Part shown: positions 49,398 through 57,588 of the stretch, piece by piece
Layout: each line of letters begins with the position of its first letter
How positions within the stretch are numbered: the first letter of the stretch is position 1
Assembly (NCBI GenBank): GCA_012719035.1
Contig: JAAYBD010000034.1
Coordinates: 1 to 63,727, forward strand
Direction: 5' to 3'
Length of the DNA: 63,727 nucleotides
Source: Clostridiales bacterium
Lineage (GTDB): Bacteria; Bacillota; Clostridia; Oscillospirales; Oscillospiraceae
Translations under genes and position numbers: made by a program
Notes under the pieces: model-generated
Database searches by the model: none
Told to the model about the DNA's origin: nothing
Seen by the model: the letters and a program-made list of their open reading frames with translations, nothing else

Positions 49398-50294
49398 ATG
49401 AAGGGTCAAAAAATGCTTAAGGTCTTCAGTATCTTGATGATTCTTGTCTGTGTGTTCGGTCTTGCTGCCGGTGCTATGGGCATACTTGACGTAAACGATG
49501 AAAAGACCGCAAAGGAAAACGAAAAAGCAGAAGCGGAAGCACAGATCGCGCAGCTTGAAGAAGGAATTGCAGCCCTTGACGCTAAAAAGGCAGATTATGA
49601 AACCGGATCGGCCGTACTTGAGGACAGCAGAGCCGAATATGTGACCGGTAAAGATGCCTATGAACTCAGCAAAGCGAACTATGATGAAAGACTTGCACAA
49701 TTTAATGCTGCAAAAGAAGCCGGTACTATTGATGACGCCGCAGCAGCGGCAACTCAGACGCAGTTGGATGCAATTGCTTCCCAACTCGAAGTCGCTAAGG
49801 CAAACCTTGAGGAATATGAGGCAGTCGAAGCGAAGGTCGAGGAATATGAAGCAAGTCAAGCCCATATTGAAGCTGGTATTGCAAAGCTTTCCGAAAAGGA
49901 ATCTGTAAAGGAAAAAATCGCCGCCGGGACTGATGCTATTGATGCAGCAAAAGAAGCTCTTGACGAAGAAAGCATAAAGACAAGCACTGAACTTAAAACA
50001 AGACTCTACATAAATGCCGCTGCCGTACTTGTCGCCGTATTCGCCCTCATTTCCGGAGTCCTCGGTGCAGGCGCTGCGAATATTCCGAGCGTCGGCAAGA
50101 TCAAGGGTGGAATACTGTTTGGTTTGCTGAGTCTGGTTCTTGCTATCGCCGCGAATGTCTATGGCTATATGAATGATTACACCGCATACACAATCCTGCT
50201 GTCAGCTTTGGCTGCCGAAACTGTGATATCCCTCCTTTATGTCATCTCTGTTTTCCGTTACAAAAGCGCTCTTATTGAGTTGATTTCAGGCTGA
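49398..50294 (+). CDS. Membrane protein with a long extracytoplasmic coiled coil
   Basis: I do not recognise a family. The 298-residue protein starts with one membrane helix (about residues 7-29). It is followed by about 165 acidic residues almost entirely of Ala, Glu, Lys, Asp, Leu and Tyr with heptad-like spacing (many QLEEGIAALDAKK and YEASQAHIEAGIAKL type units), and ends with three hydrophobic helices (about 203-222, 232-251 and 256-280). The coiled coil should lie outside the cell between two membrane parts. I chose ATG 49398 because TTGGAGG precedes it; the open frame from 49233 includes the promoter. It stands alone. A surface stalk or membrane spacer is possible. Confidence 0.75.
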   Translation: MKGQKMLKVFSILMILVCVFGLAAGAMGILDVNDEKTAKENEKAEAEAQIAQLEEGIAALDAKKADYETGSAVLEDSRAEYVTGKDAYELSKANYDERLAQFNAAKEAGTIDDAAAAATQTQLDAIASQLEVAKANLEEYEAVEAKVEEYEASQAHIEAGIAKLSEKESVKEKIAAGTDAIDAAKEALDEESIKTSTELKTRLYINAAAVLVAVFALISGVLGAGAANIPSVGKIKGGILFGLLSLVLAIAANVYGYMNDYTAYTILLSALAAETVISLLYVISVFRYKSALIELISG

Positions 50295-50308
50295 TTAAAC
50301 CAAAAGCC

Positions 50309-50349
50309 AAAAACACAAGCGCAGAGAATGTCTCTGTGCTTGTGTTTTT
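50309..50349 (+). terminator. Bidirectional terminator
   Basis: AAAAACACAAGC and GCTTGTGTTTTT form a 12-bp outer stem around an inner GCAGAGA/TCTCTGT stem. It serves the coiled-coil gene on the plus strand and thpR on the minus strand. Confidence 0.92.
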
Positions 50350-50354
50350 GTCTG

Positions 50355-50855
50355 TCAAAGTTTCTTTCCATAAACCTCTGTATAGGTCAGCTTTCCGTTT
50401 ATTCGCTCCGATTTCATAAGCGAAACGCGGGAGACTTTCATACTTGTTTCGGGGACGCTTATGCTGACGGGATTATTCGCCGTAAGCTGTCTTGCTATAG
50501 TGATGTGGGGCTTGAAGGCTTTGGCTTCTATATCGAACCCGCTCGCGCGCAGATCCGTTCTCAGCTTTTCGACAAGAGATTTTAGAATAGGATTGCTTTC
50601 AATTCCGACCCAATATAAGTCCCCGAAATGTCCTGCTCCTTGAACAGTCATGTCAAATGCAGGCACAGCGCATCTGTCAATCACATTTCTAATAGCCGGT
50701 ATATTTTCGGACTCACCTATAAACGCAAGCGTTAGGTGAAGATTTTCCGGTCTTGTAAAATTCCCCGATATTGACTGCGAACGCAGCTCGTCAATAGCCT
50801 CCAGCAGAATATCCTTTACTTCTTTTGAAAAATTTATCGCAATAAAAAGACGCAC
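50355..50855 (-). CDS. thpR: RNA 2',3'-cyclic phosphodiesterase
   Basis: ThpR (old name LigT) is a 2H phosphoesterase that opens 2',3'-cyclic ends of RNA, for example in tRNA halves. The 166-residue protein has both HxTx motifs: His40 in HLTLAFIG and His117 in HITIAR. Length is normal. The start is GTG 50855, eight bases after TAGGAGAG. The gene stands alone. Confidence 0.93.
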   Translation of the reverse strand: MRLFIAINFSKEVKDILLEAIDELRSQSISGNFTRPENLHLTLAFIGESENIPAIRNVIDRCAVPAFDMTVQGAGHFGDLYWVGIESNPILKSLVEKLRTDLRASGFDIEAKAFKPHITIARQLTANNPVSISVPETSMKVSRVSLMKSERINGKLTYTEVYGKKL

Positions 50856-51107
50856 TATTCAGTCTCTCCTATCTGAGCATTCCCGTCACCGCATATAAGA
50901 TACGCTTTAAATATGCGCTTGGGTCCGATTGGTAATAAGTATACTACATTGCGGTTCGCTGCCAAGACTTATTTACCATTACTGTTGCCATATCAAGTAT
51001 TTTTATAATAAGCTCTGTTAGATAATAGTATTGGTATAATTCCAAGATAGGAGGAGGGATGTGATATTTCCTCCTTCAAAGTTCATAGTATATCGCAAAT
51101 GACAATT

Positions 51108-51620
51108 TTAATCATTTTCCAGTTGATTTATTATGCTTTTTATTTCACCAACAATTTCTGTAACTGACTTGTTATCAGTATTGATAACATAATCGTTTGG
51201 GTGGTGTTCTAACCTTAGCCATTCAAACGATACCTCATTAGTATCGCCACGTTTTTTATGTCGTTCAATAAGCGTTTTTTCGGAGCAGGTCAATGTGAAT
51301 CCAATTGTCATGTAATCCTTGGCTGTAATATCCTTCAACATTGACTCCCGTATTGTTTGGTATATCATCCTCACAGAAGAAAGAACAACATAATTGAAAT
51401 TTAAATTCAAGTATGTAGACAAAACATAGGACATGTTTTTATTGATGTTCGGATTTCTTGGGTCGTCAAATGAAAATGGATTGACACGCCATACCCAATC
51501 ATCATCTAAATGGGCACTATTTTCATATGAATAAAACAAGTTGTCTGCTACCGCGGTTTTACCGACACAGGGCGAACCGCTTATGATAATTAATTTTTGA
51601 ACTATTTTCTTCTTAGACAT
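51108..51620 (-). CDS. P-loop NTPase/small-molecule kinase-like protein
   Basis: A 170-residue protein with Walker A GSPCVGKT (15-22), a DDDW segment and the lid-like CSEKTLIERHKKRGDT. The overall pattern resembles nucleotide or shikimate-type kinases and the AAA_33-like group. Its substrate is not visible. The gene is AT-rich compared with its neighbours, stands alone and lies next to an IS1595-like remnant, so it was probably gained by transfer. Confidence 0.7.
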   Translation of the reverse strand: MSKKKIVQKLIIISGSPCVGKTAVADNLFYSYENSAHLDDDWVWRVNPFSFDDPRNPNINKNMSYVLSTYLNLNFNYVVLSSVRMIYQTIRESMLKDITAKDYMTIGFTLTCSEKTLIERHKKRGDTNEVSFEWLRLEHHPNDYVINTDNKSVTEIVGEIKSIINQLEND

Positions 51621-51838
51621 CTTTCACCTACGTTTATCATACGTATTATTTTTATCTGCATAGAAAATATAAATAATATTCAGTTTACAATCGATAACAA
51701 TTGTGATTTAAATGCCTGCTATTATATATACTAAATAAATACAGGCAGTCTATCTCTAAATTGTTCTTGCCGTACATCTACTGGCTTACTAACGCTATCT
51801 AAAACGAGAGTTCTTATTCATAATAAATCTTTATCTTG

Positions 51839-52150
51839 TTAAGTTTTTTCAAGCCACTTAAACCAATACAAATAATTGGCTAAATATTTGGTTGCTACAC
51901 CTGTAAATCACCTTATCCATTCCTTTAGGTTACTATGCAGTGAATTTACATGGAGAGAACCACAAATAGGACATGCTTGCCCATTTGAAAAGTGCTTTTC
52001 TTTACAGTCTTTTTGCAAATCCGCTTCTATAGAGTTTATTGTTATAAGTTGTCCAATGTATTCGAATAATTCTGTAATCTGAATACTACTTAATTTAATG
52101 CAGATATATCCGATTTTATTATTGATAAAGATGGCATAATAGGCCCTCAC
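51839..52150 (-). mobile_element. Remnant of an IS1595-like transposase
   Basis: The minus strand has the N-terminal part of the transposase with one half of a zinc ribbon (QACPICGSLHV), joined directly to the C-terminal end (NSLHSNLKEWIR, then after an in-frame stop FTGVATKYLANYLYWFKWLE). In complete IS1595-family transposases about 200 residues with the DDE core lie between these parts. The piece is an internally deleted, dead copy. I could not find inverted repeats with confidence; 51621-51838 shows nothing else. Confidence 0.65.
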
Positions 52151-52307
52151 TTCCTGAGTTCCATTATATCACAATAAGAACATATGTTCAGCACCAATAT
52201 TATCTAACAGAGCATTATAATAAAATAGTGTCATTGGAATCATAATGGCAATCCGGTTCAAGAAATATTCGGCATATCGAGGTATGCTTTATCCGGTGGT
52301 GATAATC

Positions 52308-53225
52308 ATGGATCAAAGGGAAAACATCTGCGCGGTCAGGCGGATGCAAGACTATATCGAAGCCCATATAAGCGAACCAATCACACTCTCTCAGCTTGCA
52401 AAAGCTGCGGCTTATTCTCCTTGGCACAGCGAAAGGCTCTTTAAGGAGCTGACCGGAAAAAGTCCGTTTGAATATATCCGTTCACTTCGCCTGTCGAAAG
52501 CGGCACTCGTACTGAGAGATGGCCAGCCCAAAATAATAGATGTGGCATTAGATTTTGTATTCGACTCGCATGAGGGCTTCACAAAGGCTTTTTCAAAACA
52601 ATTCGGACTGTCTCCAAAAAACTACTCTAAAAACACCCCTCCTATCCAGTTGTTCATCCCCTATCGTGCAAATGATTACCGCCATACAAAACTAAAGGGA
52701 GAGAAACCTATGCCGGAAAACAAAAACCTGCAAGCTGTCTTCGTTCAAGTCGTTGAGCGCCCCGTGAGAAAGGTGCTGCTCAAAAGAGGCATTAAAGCTT
52801 CCGAATATTTCGCTTACTGCGAGGAGATCGGATGTGATGTATGGGGAATGCTTACGAGCGTCAAAGATGCCCTGTACGAACCAATAGGTATGTGGCTGCC
52901 GAAATCCATGATAAGTGAGGGTTCCTCGGAGTATGTTCAGGGGGTCGAGCTTCCGTTGGATTACAACAAGCCTGTTCCCGACGGCTATGAGCTGATTGAG
53001 CTTCCGCCCTGCACTATGATGGTCTTTCAGGGACCGCCTTTTGATGAAGATAAGTTTGAAGATGCAATTACAGATGTATGGAAACTCATTGAAACCTTTG
53101 ACCCAAGGCTTTACGGCTTTGAGTGGGCGGAAAATGATGCTCCAAGATTCCAGCTTGCGCCTATGGGCTATCGCGGTTATATCGAGGCGAGACCTGTGAA
53201 GCCTATAAATAAAGCAGAAATCTGA
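52308..53225 (+). CDS. AraC family regulator with GyrI-like effector domain
   Basis: A 305-residue regulator. Residues 5-105 hold two AraC-type helix-turn-helix motifs (LSQLAKAAAYSPWHSERLFKEL, then IIDVALDFVFDSHEGFTKAFSKQFG as regions). Residues 130-300 match the GyrI-like/BacR effector-binding fold, usually a sensor of small drugs or peptides. This order (DNA-binding domain first) is that of Rob and SoxS-like multidrug regulators. I chose ATG 52308 because GGTGGT lies seven bases before it. An upstream in-frame ATG at 52245 has no site. Targets are unknown; a nearby EamA exporter is a candidate. Confidence 0.87.
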   Translation: MDQRENICAVRRMQDYIEAHISEPITLSQLAKAAAYSPWHSERLFKELTGKSPFEYIRSLRLSKAALVLRDGQPKIIDVALDFVFDSHEGFTKAFSKQFGLSPKNYSKNTPPIQLFIPYRANDYRHTKLKGEKPMPENKNLQAVFVQVVERPVRKVLLKRGIKASEYFAYCEEIGCDVWGMLTSVKDALYEPIGMWLPKSMISEGSSEYVQGVELPLDYNKPVPDGYELIELPPCTMMVFQGPPFDEDKFEDAITDVWKLIETFDPRLYGFEWAENDAPRFQLAPMGYRGYIEARPVKPINKAEI

Positions 53226-53237
53226 CAGATGAATTTC

Positions 53238-53268
53238 AAACAGGGTACTGAAAAGTACCCTGTTTTAC
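53238..53268 (+). terminator. Terminator after the AraC gene
   Basis: AAACAGGGTACT and AGTACCCTGTTT form a 12-bp stem with the loop GAAA, followed by TACGTTT. Confidence 0.9.
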
Positions 53269-53358
53269 GTTTCTATGATTAGAAATTAAGTAAATATTCA
53301 CTTGTGCGCTAAAGTGTGATAAGATTAGAATATTCTTGACAGAGAGGAGAAACGGTGC

Positions 53359-54252
53359 ATGGCAAACTACAAAGAAATGACCTGTTCCAGCTCCTGCAGC
53401 AAGCTTAAAAGAAAGTTTCCTTTTTCATGGGATCTGAATATATACCGCGGCTGTGAACACGGCTGCAAATATTGCTATGCAATGTATTCGCATCAGTATC
53501 TTGGTTCGGAGCAATATTTCAGTGACATTTATATCAAGACAAACATTGTGGAACAGCTCGAAAAACAGCTTTTTAGTCCCTCGTGGAAAAGAGAGGTCAT
53601 AAATATAGGCGGCGTTACCGACAGCTATCAGCCGATTGAAGCACAGTATAAACTGATGCCGGACATTCTGCGTCTTATGATAAAATATAAGACTCCCTGC
53701 ATCATCTCCACAAAATCCGACTTGATTTTGCGCGACTATGATTTGATAGCAGAACTTTCTGAAATCACTTATGTAAATGTTGCGGCAACGATTACCTGTA
53801 TGGACGAAGACATACGCAAGAAAATTGAGCCCGGAGGCGCTGAATCTCTAAGCCGCTTTGCGATGCTAAAGGAGTTTGCAAAAACGAACGCTTCAACAGG
53901 TTTGCATTTTATGCCCATCATTCCCTACCTAACAGATAAGCGCGAAAATGTGGATTCACTCTATTCTCACGCGCATGACAGTCATGTGGACTATGTTCTT
54001 CCCGGAGTGCTTTACCTGCGCGGAAAGACCAGACAAAGCTTTTTTGATTTTATACAGGCAGAATATCCTGATTTATACGAGCCGTTGCAAAACTTATACA
54101 AATCCGGCGGTGCCGGAAAAGAATATAAAGATATGCTGTATTCAATGGTCAACGAAATAAAAACAAAATATAATCTCTCAAGCAGCTACTCATCGCCGAT
54201 GAAAGAAAAACTCAAACAATCGGAGAATGAGCAGTTGTCCCTCTTTAATTAA
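53359..54252 (+). CDS. SPL family radical SAM protein
   Basis: A 297-residue radical SAM enzyme. The cluster motif is Cys32-x3-Cys36-x2-Cys39 (GCEHGCKYCYA), preceded by NIYRGCEHGC as in spore photoproduct lyase-like proteins. Other core parts are VINIGGVTDSYQPIEAQYKLM and CIISTKSDLILRDYDL. It is related to, but not clearly the same as, the DNA repair enzyme SplB: it is shorter, and the SplB-specific extra Cys near the C-terminus is not visible. The reaction is therefore open. GAGAGGAG precedes the ATG. Confidence 0.86.
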   Translation: MANYKEMTCSSSCSKLKRKFPFSWDLNIYRGCEHGCKYCYAMYSHQYLGSEQYFSDIYIKTNIVEQLEKQLFSPSWKREVINIGGVTDSYQPIEAQYKLMPDILRLMIKYKTPCIISTKSDLILRDYDLIAELSEITYVNVAATITCMDEDIRKKIEPGGAESLSRFAMLKEFAKTNASTGLHFMPIIPYLTDKRENVDSLYSHAHDSHVDYVLPGVLYLRGKTRQSFFDFIQAEYPDLYEPLQNLYKSGGAGKEYKDMLYSMVNEIKTKYNLSSSYSSPMKEKLKQSENEQLSLFN

Positions 54253-54273
54253 TAAAAAAGGAAATAGTAATAA

Positions 54274-55164
54274 ATGAAGTCCGCATATTTTAAGTATATC
54301 CTGTCACTGCTTATTTTCGGAACTAATGGAATCGTGGCAAGTTATATTCTGCTCAGCAGCCAGGAAATCGTATTTACCCGAACCCTAATCGGAAGTCTTT
54401 TTCTTATCATTATATATATTTTTGGAAAGCAGAAAACACAGTTTTGGAAAAATAAGAAATCCATGTTTTTTCTCTCACTTTCCGGCATCAGCATGGGTGC
54501 AAGCTGGATGTTTTTATTTGAAGCATATAACCAGATAGGTGTAAGCCTTGCCACTCTCGCTTATTATTGCGGTCCTGTAATAGTGATGCTGCTCTCCCCT
54601 CTCGTTTTTAATGAAAAACTCAGTGGAATCAAAATACTCGGTTTTTCCTCGGTCGTTCTTGGAATGATTCTGGTAAACGGAAGTGACATTCTTACAGGAG
54701 AGATATCATGGGGACTTGTCTGCGGCATACTATCGGCGCTTCTATACGCCACGATGGTTATCTTTAATAAGAAAGCCACCGGCATAACAGGGCTTGAAAA
54801 CACAATAGGTCAATTGGTAATAGCTTTCCTTACAGTCACCGTTTATTTAATGCTAAGAGGCTCACTTTCAATATCAATATCAAGGGAAAGCATCATCCCC
54901 ATCATCATACTTGGCTTTGTCAACACTGGCTTGGCATGCTATTTCTATTTTTCATCTATACAAAAGCTGCCCGTCCAATCGGTTTCAATTTGCGGCTACC
55001 TTGACCCTTTGTCGGCCCTGATTTTTTCGGCGCTTTTTCTCAAAGAACATTTGTCCCCTGTTCAAATCGCCGGAGCAGTTCTGATTTTGGGAGGCGCGGC
55101 TTTTGGCGAGCTGTACGGTCAGCGGCGTATTCGTTTAAAAAGGCGAATATGTCCGGAAAAGTGA
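54274..55164 (+). CDS. EamA/DMT family transporter
   Basis: A 296-residue membrane protein with ten hydrophobic helices arranged as two EamA repeats of five. Repeat 1 has FGTNGIVASYILLSSQEIVFTRTLIGS; repeat 2 has GLVCGILSALLYATMVIFNKKA and GYLDPLSALIFSALFLKEHLSPVQIAGAVLILGG as regions. Drug/metabolite transporters of this type export or import small metabolites. The substrate is unknown. It starts 21 bases past the radical SAM gene and is probably in its operon. Confidence 0.9.
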   Translation: MKSAYFKYILSLLIFGTNGIVASYILLSSQEIVFTRTLIGSLFLIIIYIFGKQKTQFWKNKKSMFFLSLSGISMGASWMFLFEAYNQIGVSLATLAYYCGPVIVMLLSPLVFNEKLSGIKILGFSSVVLGMILVNGSDILTGEISWGLVCGILSALLYATMVIFNKKATGITGLENTIGQLVIAFLTVTVYLMLRGSLSISISRESIIPIIILGFVNTGLACYFYFSSIQKLPVQSVSICGYLDPLSALIFSALFLKEHLSPVQIAGAVLILGGAAFGELYGQRRIRLKRRICPEK

Positions 55165-55172
55165 TTTAACCC

Positions 55173-55213
55173 AAAAGCACAGGAGTCAATTAATGACCCC
55201 TGTGCTTTTCTTT
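55173..55213 (+). terminator. Bidirectional terminator
   Basis: AAAAGCACAGGAGTCA and TGACCCCTGTGCTTTT pair over 16 positions with one mismatch around AATTA. The right arm includes the end of yjdF. Confidence 0.9.
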
Positions 55214-55609
55214 ATTCCTATGCTTATGCAATTCATATTTCATTTGCTTTTCTTCATTTTTCTGCTGCCGTGATCTTCCCTTCCTTGCAGCTTTTCCTTC
55301 CTCTTGCTGAAGCTTCAATGCCTGCTGGGATTTAGTACCTATACCGCATACGTCAAGCTGTTTGCTTATTTCACGCTGCATACGCTTGGGGTTTATTCTC
55401 ACTTCCTGTTTTTCCTTGATTTTGACCGAAGTGCTGAAACGCAGCTTATGCCAATCCTTCAGGATAAAATCATATACCTCAAAATCCTTAGGCTCTGAAC
55501 CGAAAATAATCTTGCAGACCGAAAGCTCACCTTTTGAGACTCGTTCAGCAACACCAATCCAAAATGGGTCTTCAAATAACACTGTCAGTTTACTCTCATT
55601 TTTTTGCAC
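55190..55609 (-). CDS. yjdF: YjdF family protein
   Basis: A 139-residue member of the YjdF (DUF2992) family: KLTVLFEDPFWIGVAERV at the start, VCKIIFGSEPKDFEVYDFIL in the middle, then a very basic C-terminal tail (KARKGRSRQQKNEEKQ). The function of YjdF is unknown, but it is typically controlled by a riboswitch that senses azaaromatic compounds, and may help to cope with toxic ones. The start is GTG 55609 behind AAGGGGG. The upstream RNA can fold to hide that ribosome binding site (next entry). Confidence 0.9.
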   Translation of the reverse strand: MQKNESKLTVLFEDPFWIGVAERVSKGELSVCKIIFGSEPKDFEVYDFILKDWHKLRFSTSVKIKEKQEVRINPKRMQREISKQLDVCGIGTKSQQALKLQQEEGKAARKGRSRQQKNEEKQMKYELHKHRNKEKHRGH

Positions 55610-55611
55610 GA

Positions 55612-55712
55612 AAAATGCCCCCTTGCTTTTTTCAGCAAAGAATGGACAACCAAGGAGGCAGGTTACTTACAGACTTCATCTGTGCCCGGACTACCAACCG
55701 GACTGTGTTTTT
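55612..55712 (-). promoter_or_regulatory. yjdF (azaaromatic) riboswitch with a sequestered ribosome binding site
   Basis: On the minus strand a structured stretch precedes yjdF: CCGG-TTGGTAGT-CCGG, then CAGA-TGAAG-TCTG, then GTAAGTAACCTGCC. I recall such segments from the yjdF RNA class. After it, TGCCTCCTTG (55660-55651) pairs over ten positions (one G-U) with CAAGGGGGCA (55625-55616), which holds the ribosome binding site of yjdF. Ligand binding to the upstream part could release that helix, so control would be at translation. A possible promoter is TTGCAT (-35) and TATACG (-10) near 55720-55750. Confidence 0.7.
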
Positions 55713-55808
55713 ATCTTCACGTATATTAGATTGTCTTTATTATGCAATAGCTGCCATTGTATTTCAAGCGTCTTTGAGTCAGGCAAGTACCCGTCTAACA
55801 CAAGTTCG

Positions 55809-56192
55809 TCAACCTTTGCCCGCTATTTCTTCTCTTGCCTTTTTCGTCAGCTTCGCAAAGACCAGCGAATATGATCGGTCACACAGATCGCGCAAAACAT
55901 CATCGGGAACATCTCCGTCCAGATATATCGAATTCCAGTTTCGCTTATCCATATAGAAACCGGGAATGATATCAGGATGCTCATTCCGGAGAAGCTCTGC
56001 AAGTAAAGGCTCGCATTTAAGCGTTAACAGCTCACGGCAGTCATATGCTTTGTGCTCCGGCCCCGGCTGACAGGTGGCGGCAAACATTTTTCCGCCTACA
56101 AAATAGCGGAACCAATTCCATTCCGGCTTATAGTCCTTTGTGACTCCCTGCATTTTCAAAAGATATTCATCCAGCCAGCCGTATTTATTCAT
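55809..56192 (-). CDS. MmcQ/YjbR family protein
   Basis: A 127-residue protein of the MmcQ/YjbR family, small CyaY-like folds that may bind DNA. Family features are GVTKDYKPEWNWFRYFVGGKMFA, LLTLKCEP and IIPGFYMDKRNWNSIYLDGDVPDDVLRDL as regions. I chose ATG 56192 because GGAGAG lies five bases before it; the longer frame from 56288 overlaps the upstream hydrolase gene. Function is unknown. Confidence 0.87.
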   Translation of the reverse strand: MNKYGWLDEYLLKMQGVTKDYKPEWNWFRYFVGGKMFAATCQPGPEHKAYDCRELLTLKCEPLLAELLRNEHPDIIPGFYMDKRNWNSIYLDGDVPDDVLRDLCDRSYSLVFAKLTKKAREEIAGKG

Positions 56193-56253
56193 ATGTACTC
56201 TCCATTCACTGTTTCTGCGGCCATTGTTAAGCGCAAATGCAAAAATCCTTGAA

Positions 56254-56874
56254 TCAATTGTTTCCAATCGGTTTTCCATGCCCAACATAGATGGTCTTTG
56301 CCCCGCTGCTTCGTATTTTTTGAAGGCTCTCTTCCATTATAATTCTGTCCTCAAACAGCCGGGAGCCGGTTGGGCGAAGCATATTGAACATAGCGTCGCC
56401 GACAATAAAATCACCATCGGCAGTCAGAACACCGACAGAACCTTTTGTATGCCCCGGAAGGGAAATGACGCGGGCATTTACGCCGTATTCCGAAAGATCC
56501 TGTCCGTCCTCAAGCAGGACATCCGGAGTAAACAGAGAATATTCCGCTTTCTTCAATACCCCCTGTGAAAAAAACACCATTATTCTGCCGAGGGGTGTAT
56601 TCGCGTGCAGTTTGCTGGCTTGACCGTTTCCAATCAAATGTACATCGGCTTCACTCATCGCTATCGGTACATTCAGTCTTTTGGCAAGATATTTTGCGGA
56701 GCTTACATGGTCAAAATGTCCGTGCGTCAGCAAAATCAGTCTCACATTCCTGTCCTTGATGCGGCTATATATTGCAGGGCCGTCCTTATAATTACAGGTG
56801 TCTACCAAAATCGAACCCTTATCGCCCGAGAGCAGGTAACAGTTTGCATAGCTTATTTTAATCCTCTCTGTCAT
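56254..56874 (-). CDS. MBL fold metallo-hydrolase
   Basis: A 206-residue metallo-beta-lactamase fold hydrolase with the metal motif HGHFDH (51-56), later GHTKGSV, DAMFN and a C-terminal GHGKPI. These are the ligands for two metal ions. The general pattern is that of glyoxalase II-like or unspecified hydrolases; the substrate is open. I chose ATG 56874 because GGGGGCGG precedes it. The MmcQ/YjbR gene follows 61 bases later on the same strand. Confidence 0.88.
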   Translation of the reverse strand: MTERIKISYANCYLLSGDKGSILVDTCNYKDGPAIYSRIKDRNVRLILLTHGHFDHVSSAKYLAKRLNVPIAMSEADVHLIGNGQASKLHANTPLGRIMVFFSQGVLKKAEYSLFTPDVLLEDGQDLSEYGVNARVISLPGHTKGSVGVLTADGDFIVGDAMFNMLRPTGSRLFEDRIIMEESLQKIRSSGAKTIYVGHGKPIGNN

Positions 56875-57031
56875 CTTTCCGCCCCCAATGATTTCTCTCT
56901 GAGTAATATTCATATTTCTAATCTCATTCCACTTTCAATTATAAAGTATAGTACATCCTTGCAAATTAAATGTCAATGTAATCGCAGAACAGTTCATCTG
57001 AAGCACAGCTCATCTGATGTTTTATAAAGAC

Positions 57032-57073
57032 AATGAAAGTATAATTACCGCTGTGCGGAAATTATACTTTCAT
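57032..57073 (-). terminator. Terminator after the deoxyinosine glycosylase gene
   Basis: AATGAAAGTATAATT (57032-57046) and its exact complement (57059-57073) form a 15-bp stem with a short inner CCG/CGG stem. T-rich flanks on both sides allow use from either strand. Confidence 0.8.
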
Positions 57074-57103
57074 TAAAATTATTTCAACTTATTATAACCG
57101 CCA

Positions 57104-57577
57104 TCAACCAACTATGACCCGCCACTTTTCAACAAGCTTCTCAAAGCTGCATCGAGCGTTGGCAGGGCTGGTGGAGGGCAGACGAACCGCCGGTATTCCG
57201 GTTTGATGAAGGCAATACTTTTTATAGAGCCTATCTGCAGTCCCGCCGTTTGTATATATTTTTTTAATATCCGCGATGTCTGTAATAATGCTGATATCGT
57301 TCGGTACAACATTGCGGATAGATGCATCATCGGAACCTTCGATATCACAGCTATATATAACATCCCAAAGCGCGATGCCGTTTTCAATCAGCATTGCGCG
57401 TTTTTCCTCAACATCAGCGGGAATCTCGTGATGAAAAATCGCAGCCATCACACGCCAGAAACGGTTCTGCGGGTGTCCGTAGAAAAACTGGACTTCTCTG
57501 GACTTCACTGAGGGAAACGACCCTAATATCAGAACTTTCGAGTTTTCATCGCAGATAGGCGGTATGGTATGATACAT
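57104..57577 (-). CDS. DNA-deoxyinosine (hypoxanthine) glycosylase
   Basis: A 157-residue member of the uracil-DNA glycosylase superfamily, the branch that removes hypoxanthine (deaminated adenine). Motif 1 is VLILGSFPSVKSREVQFFYGHPQNRFW (region, with GSFPS for GExPG), and motif 2 is LPSTSPANA. I chose ATG 57577 because GAAGGG precedes it at the right distance; the longer frame would overlap the permease gene. It follows that permease on the same strand by 11 bases. Together with ogt and the AlkD-like gene it is the third base-damage repair gene in this part. Confidence 0.88.
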   Translation of the reverse strand: MYHTIPPICDENSKVLILGSFPSVKSREVQFFYGHPQNRFWRVMAAIFHHEIPADVEEKRAMLIENGIALWDVIYSCDIEGSDDASIRNVVPNDISIITDIADIKKIYTNGGTADRLYKKYCLHQTGIPAVRLPSTSPANARCSFEKLVEKWRVIVG

Positions 57578-57588
57578 TGTACATCCCT

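Noticed and set aside
50856-51107. Small gene after AGGAGGAGGGATG near 51050
   Set aside because: The ATG is followed directly by TGA; the A/G-rich run pairs with TCCTCC downstream and is more likely a hairpin.
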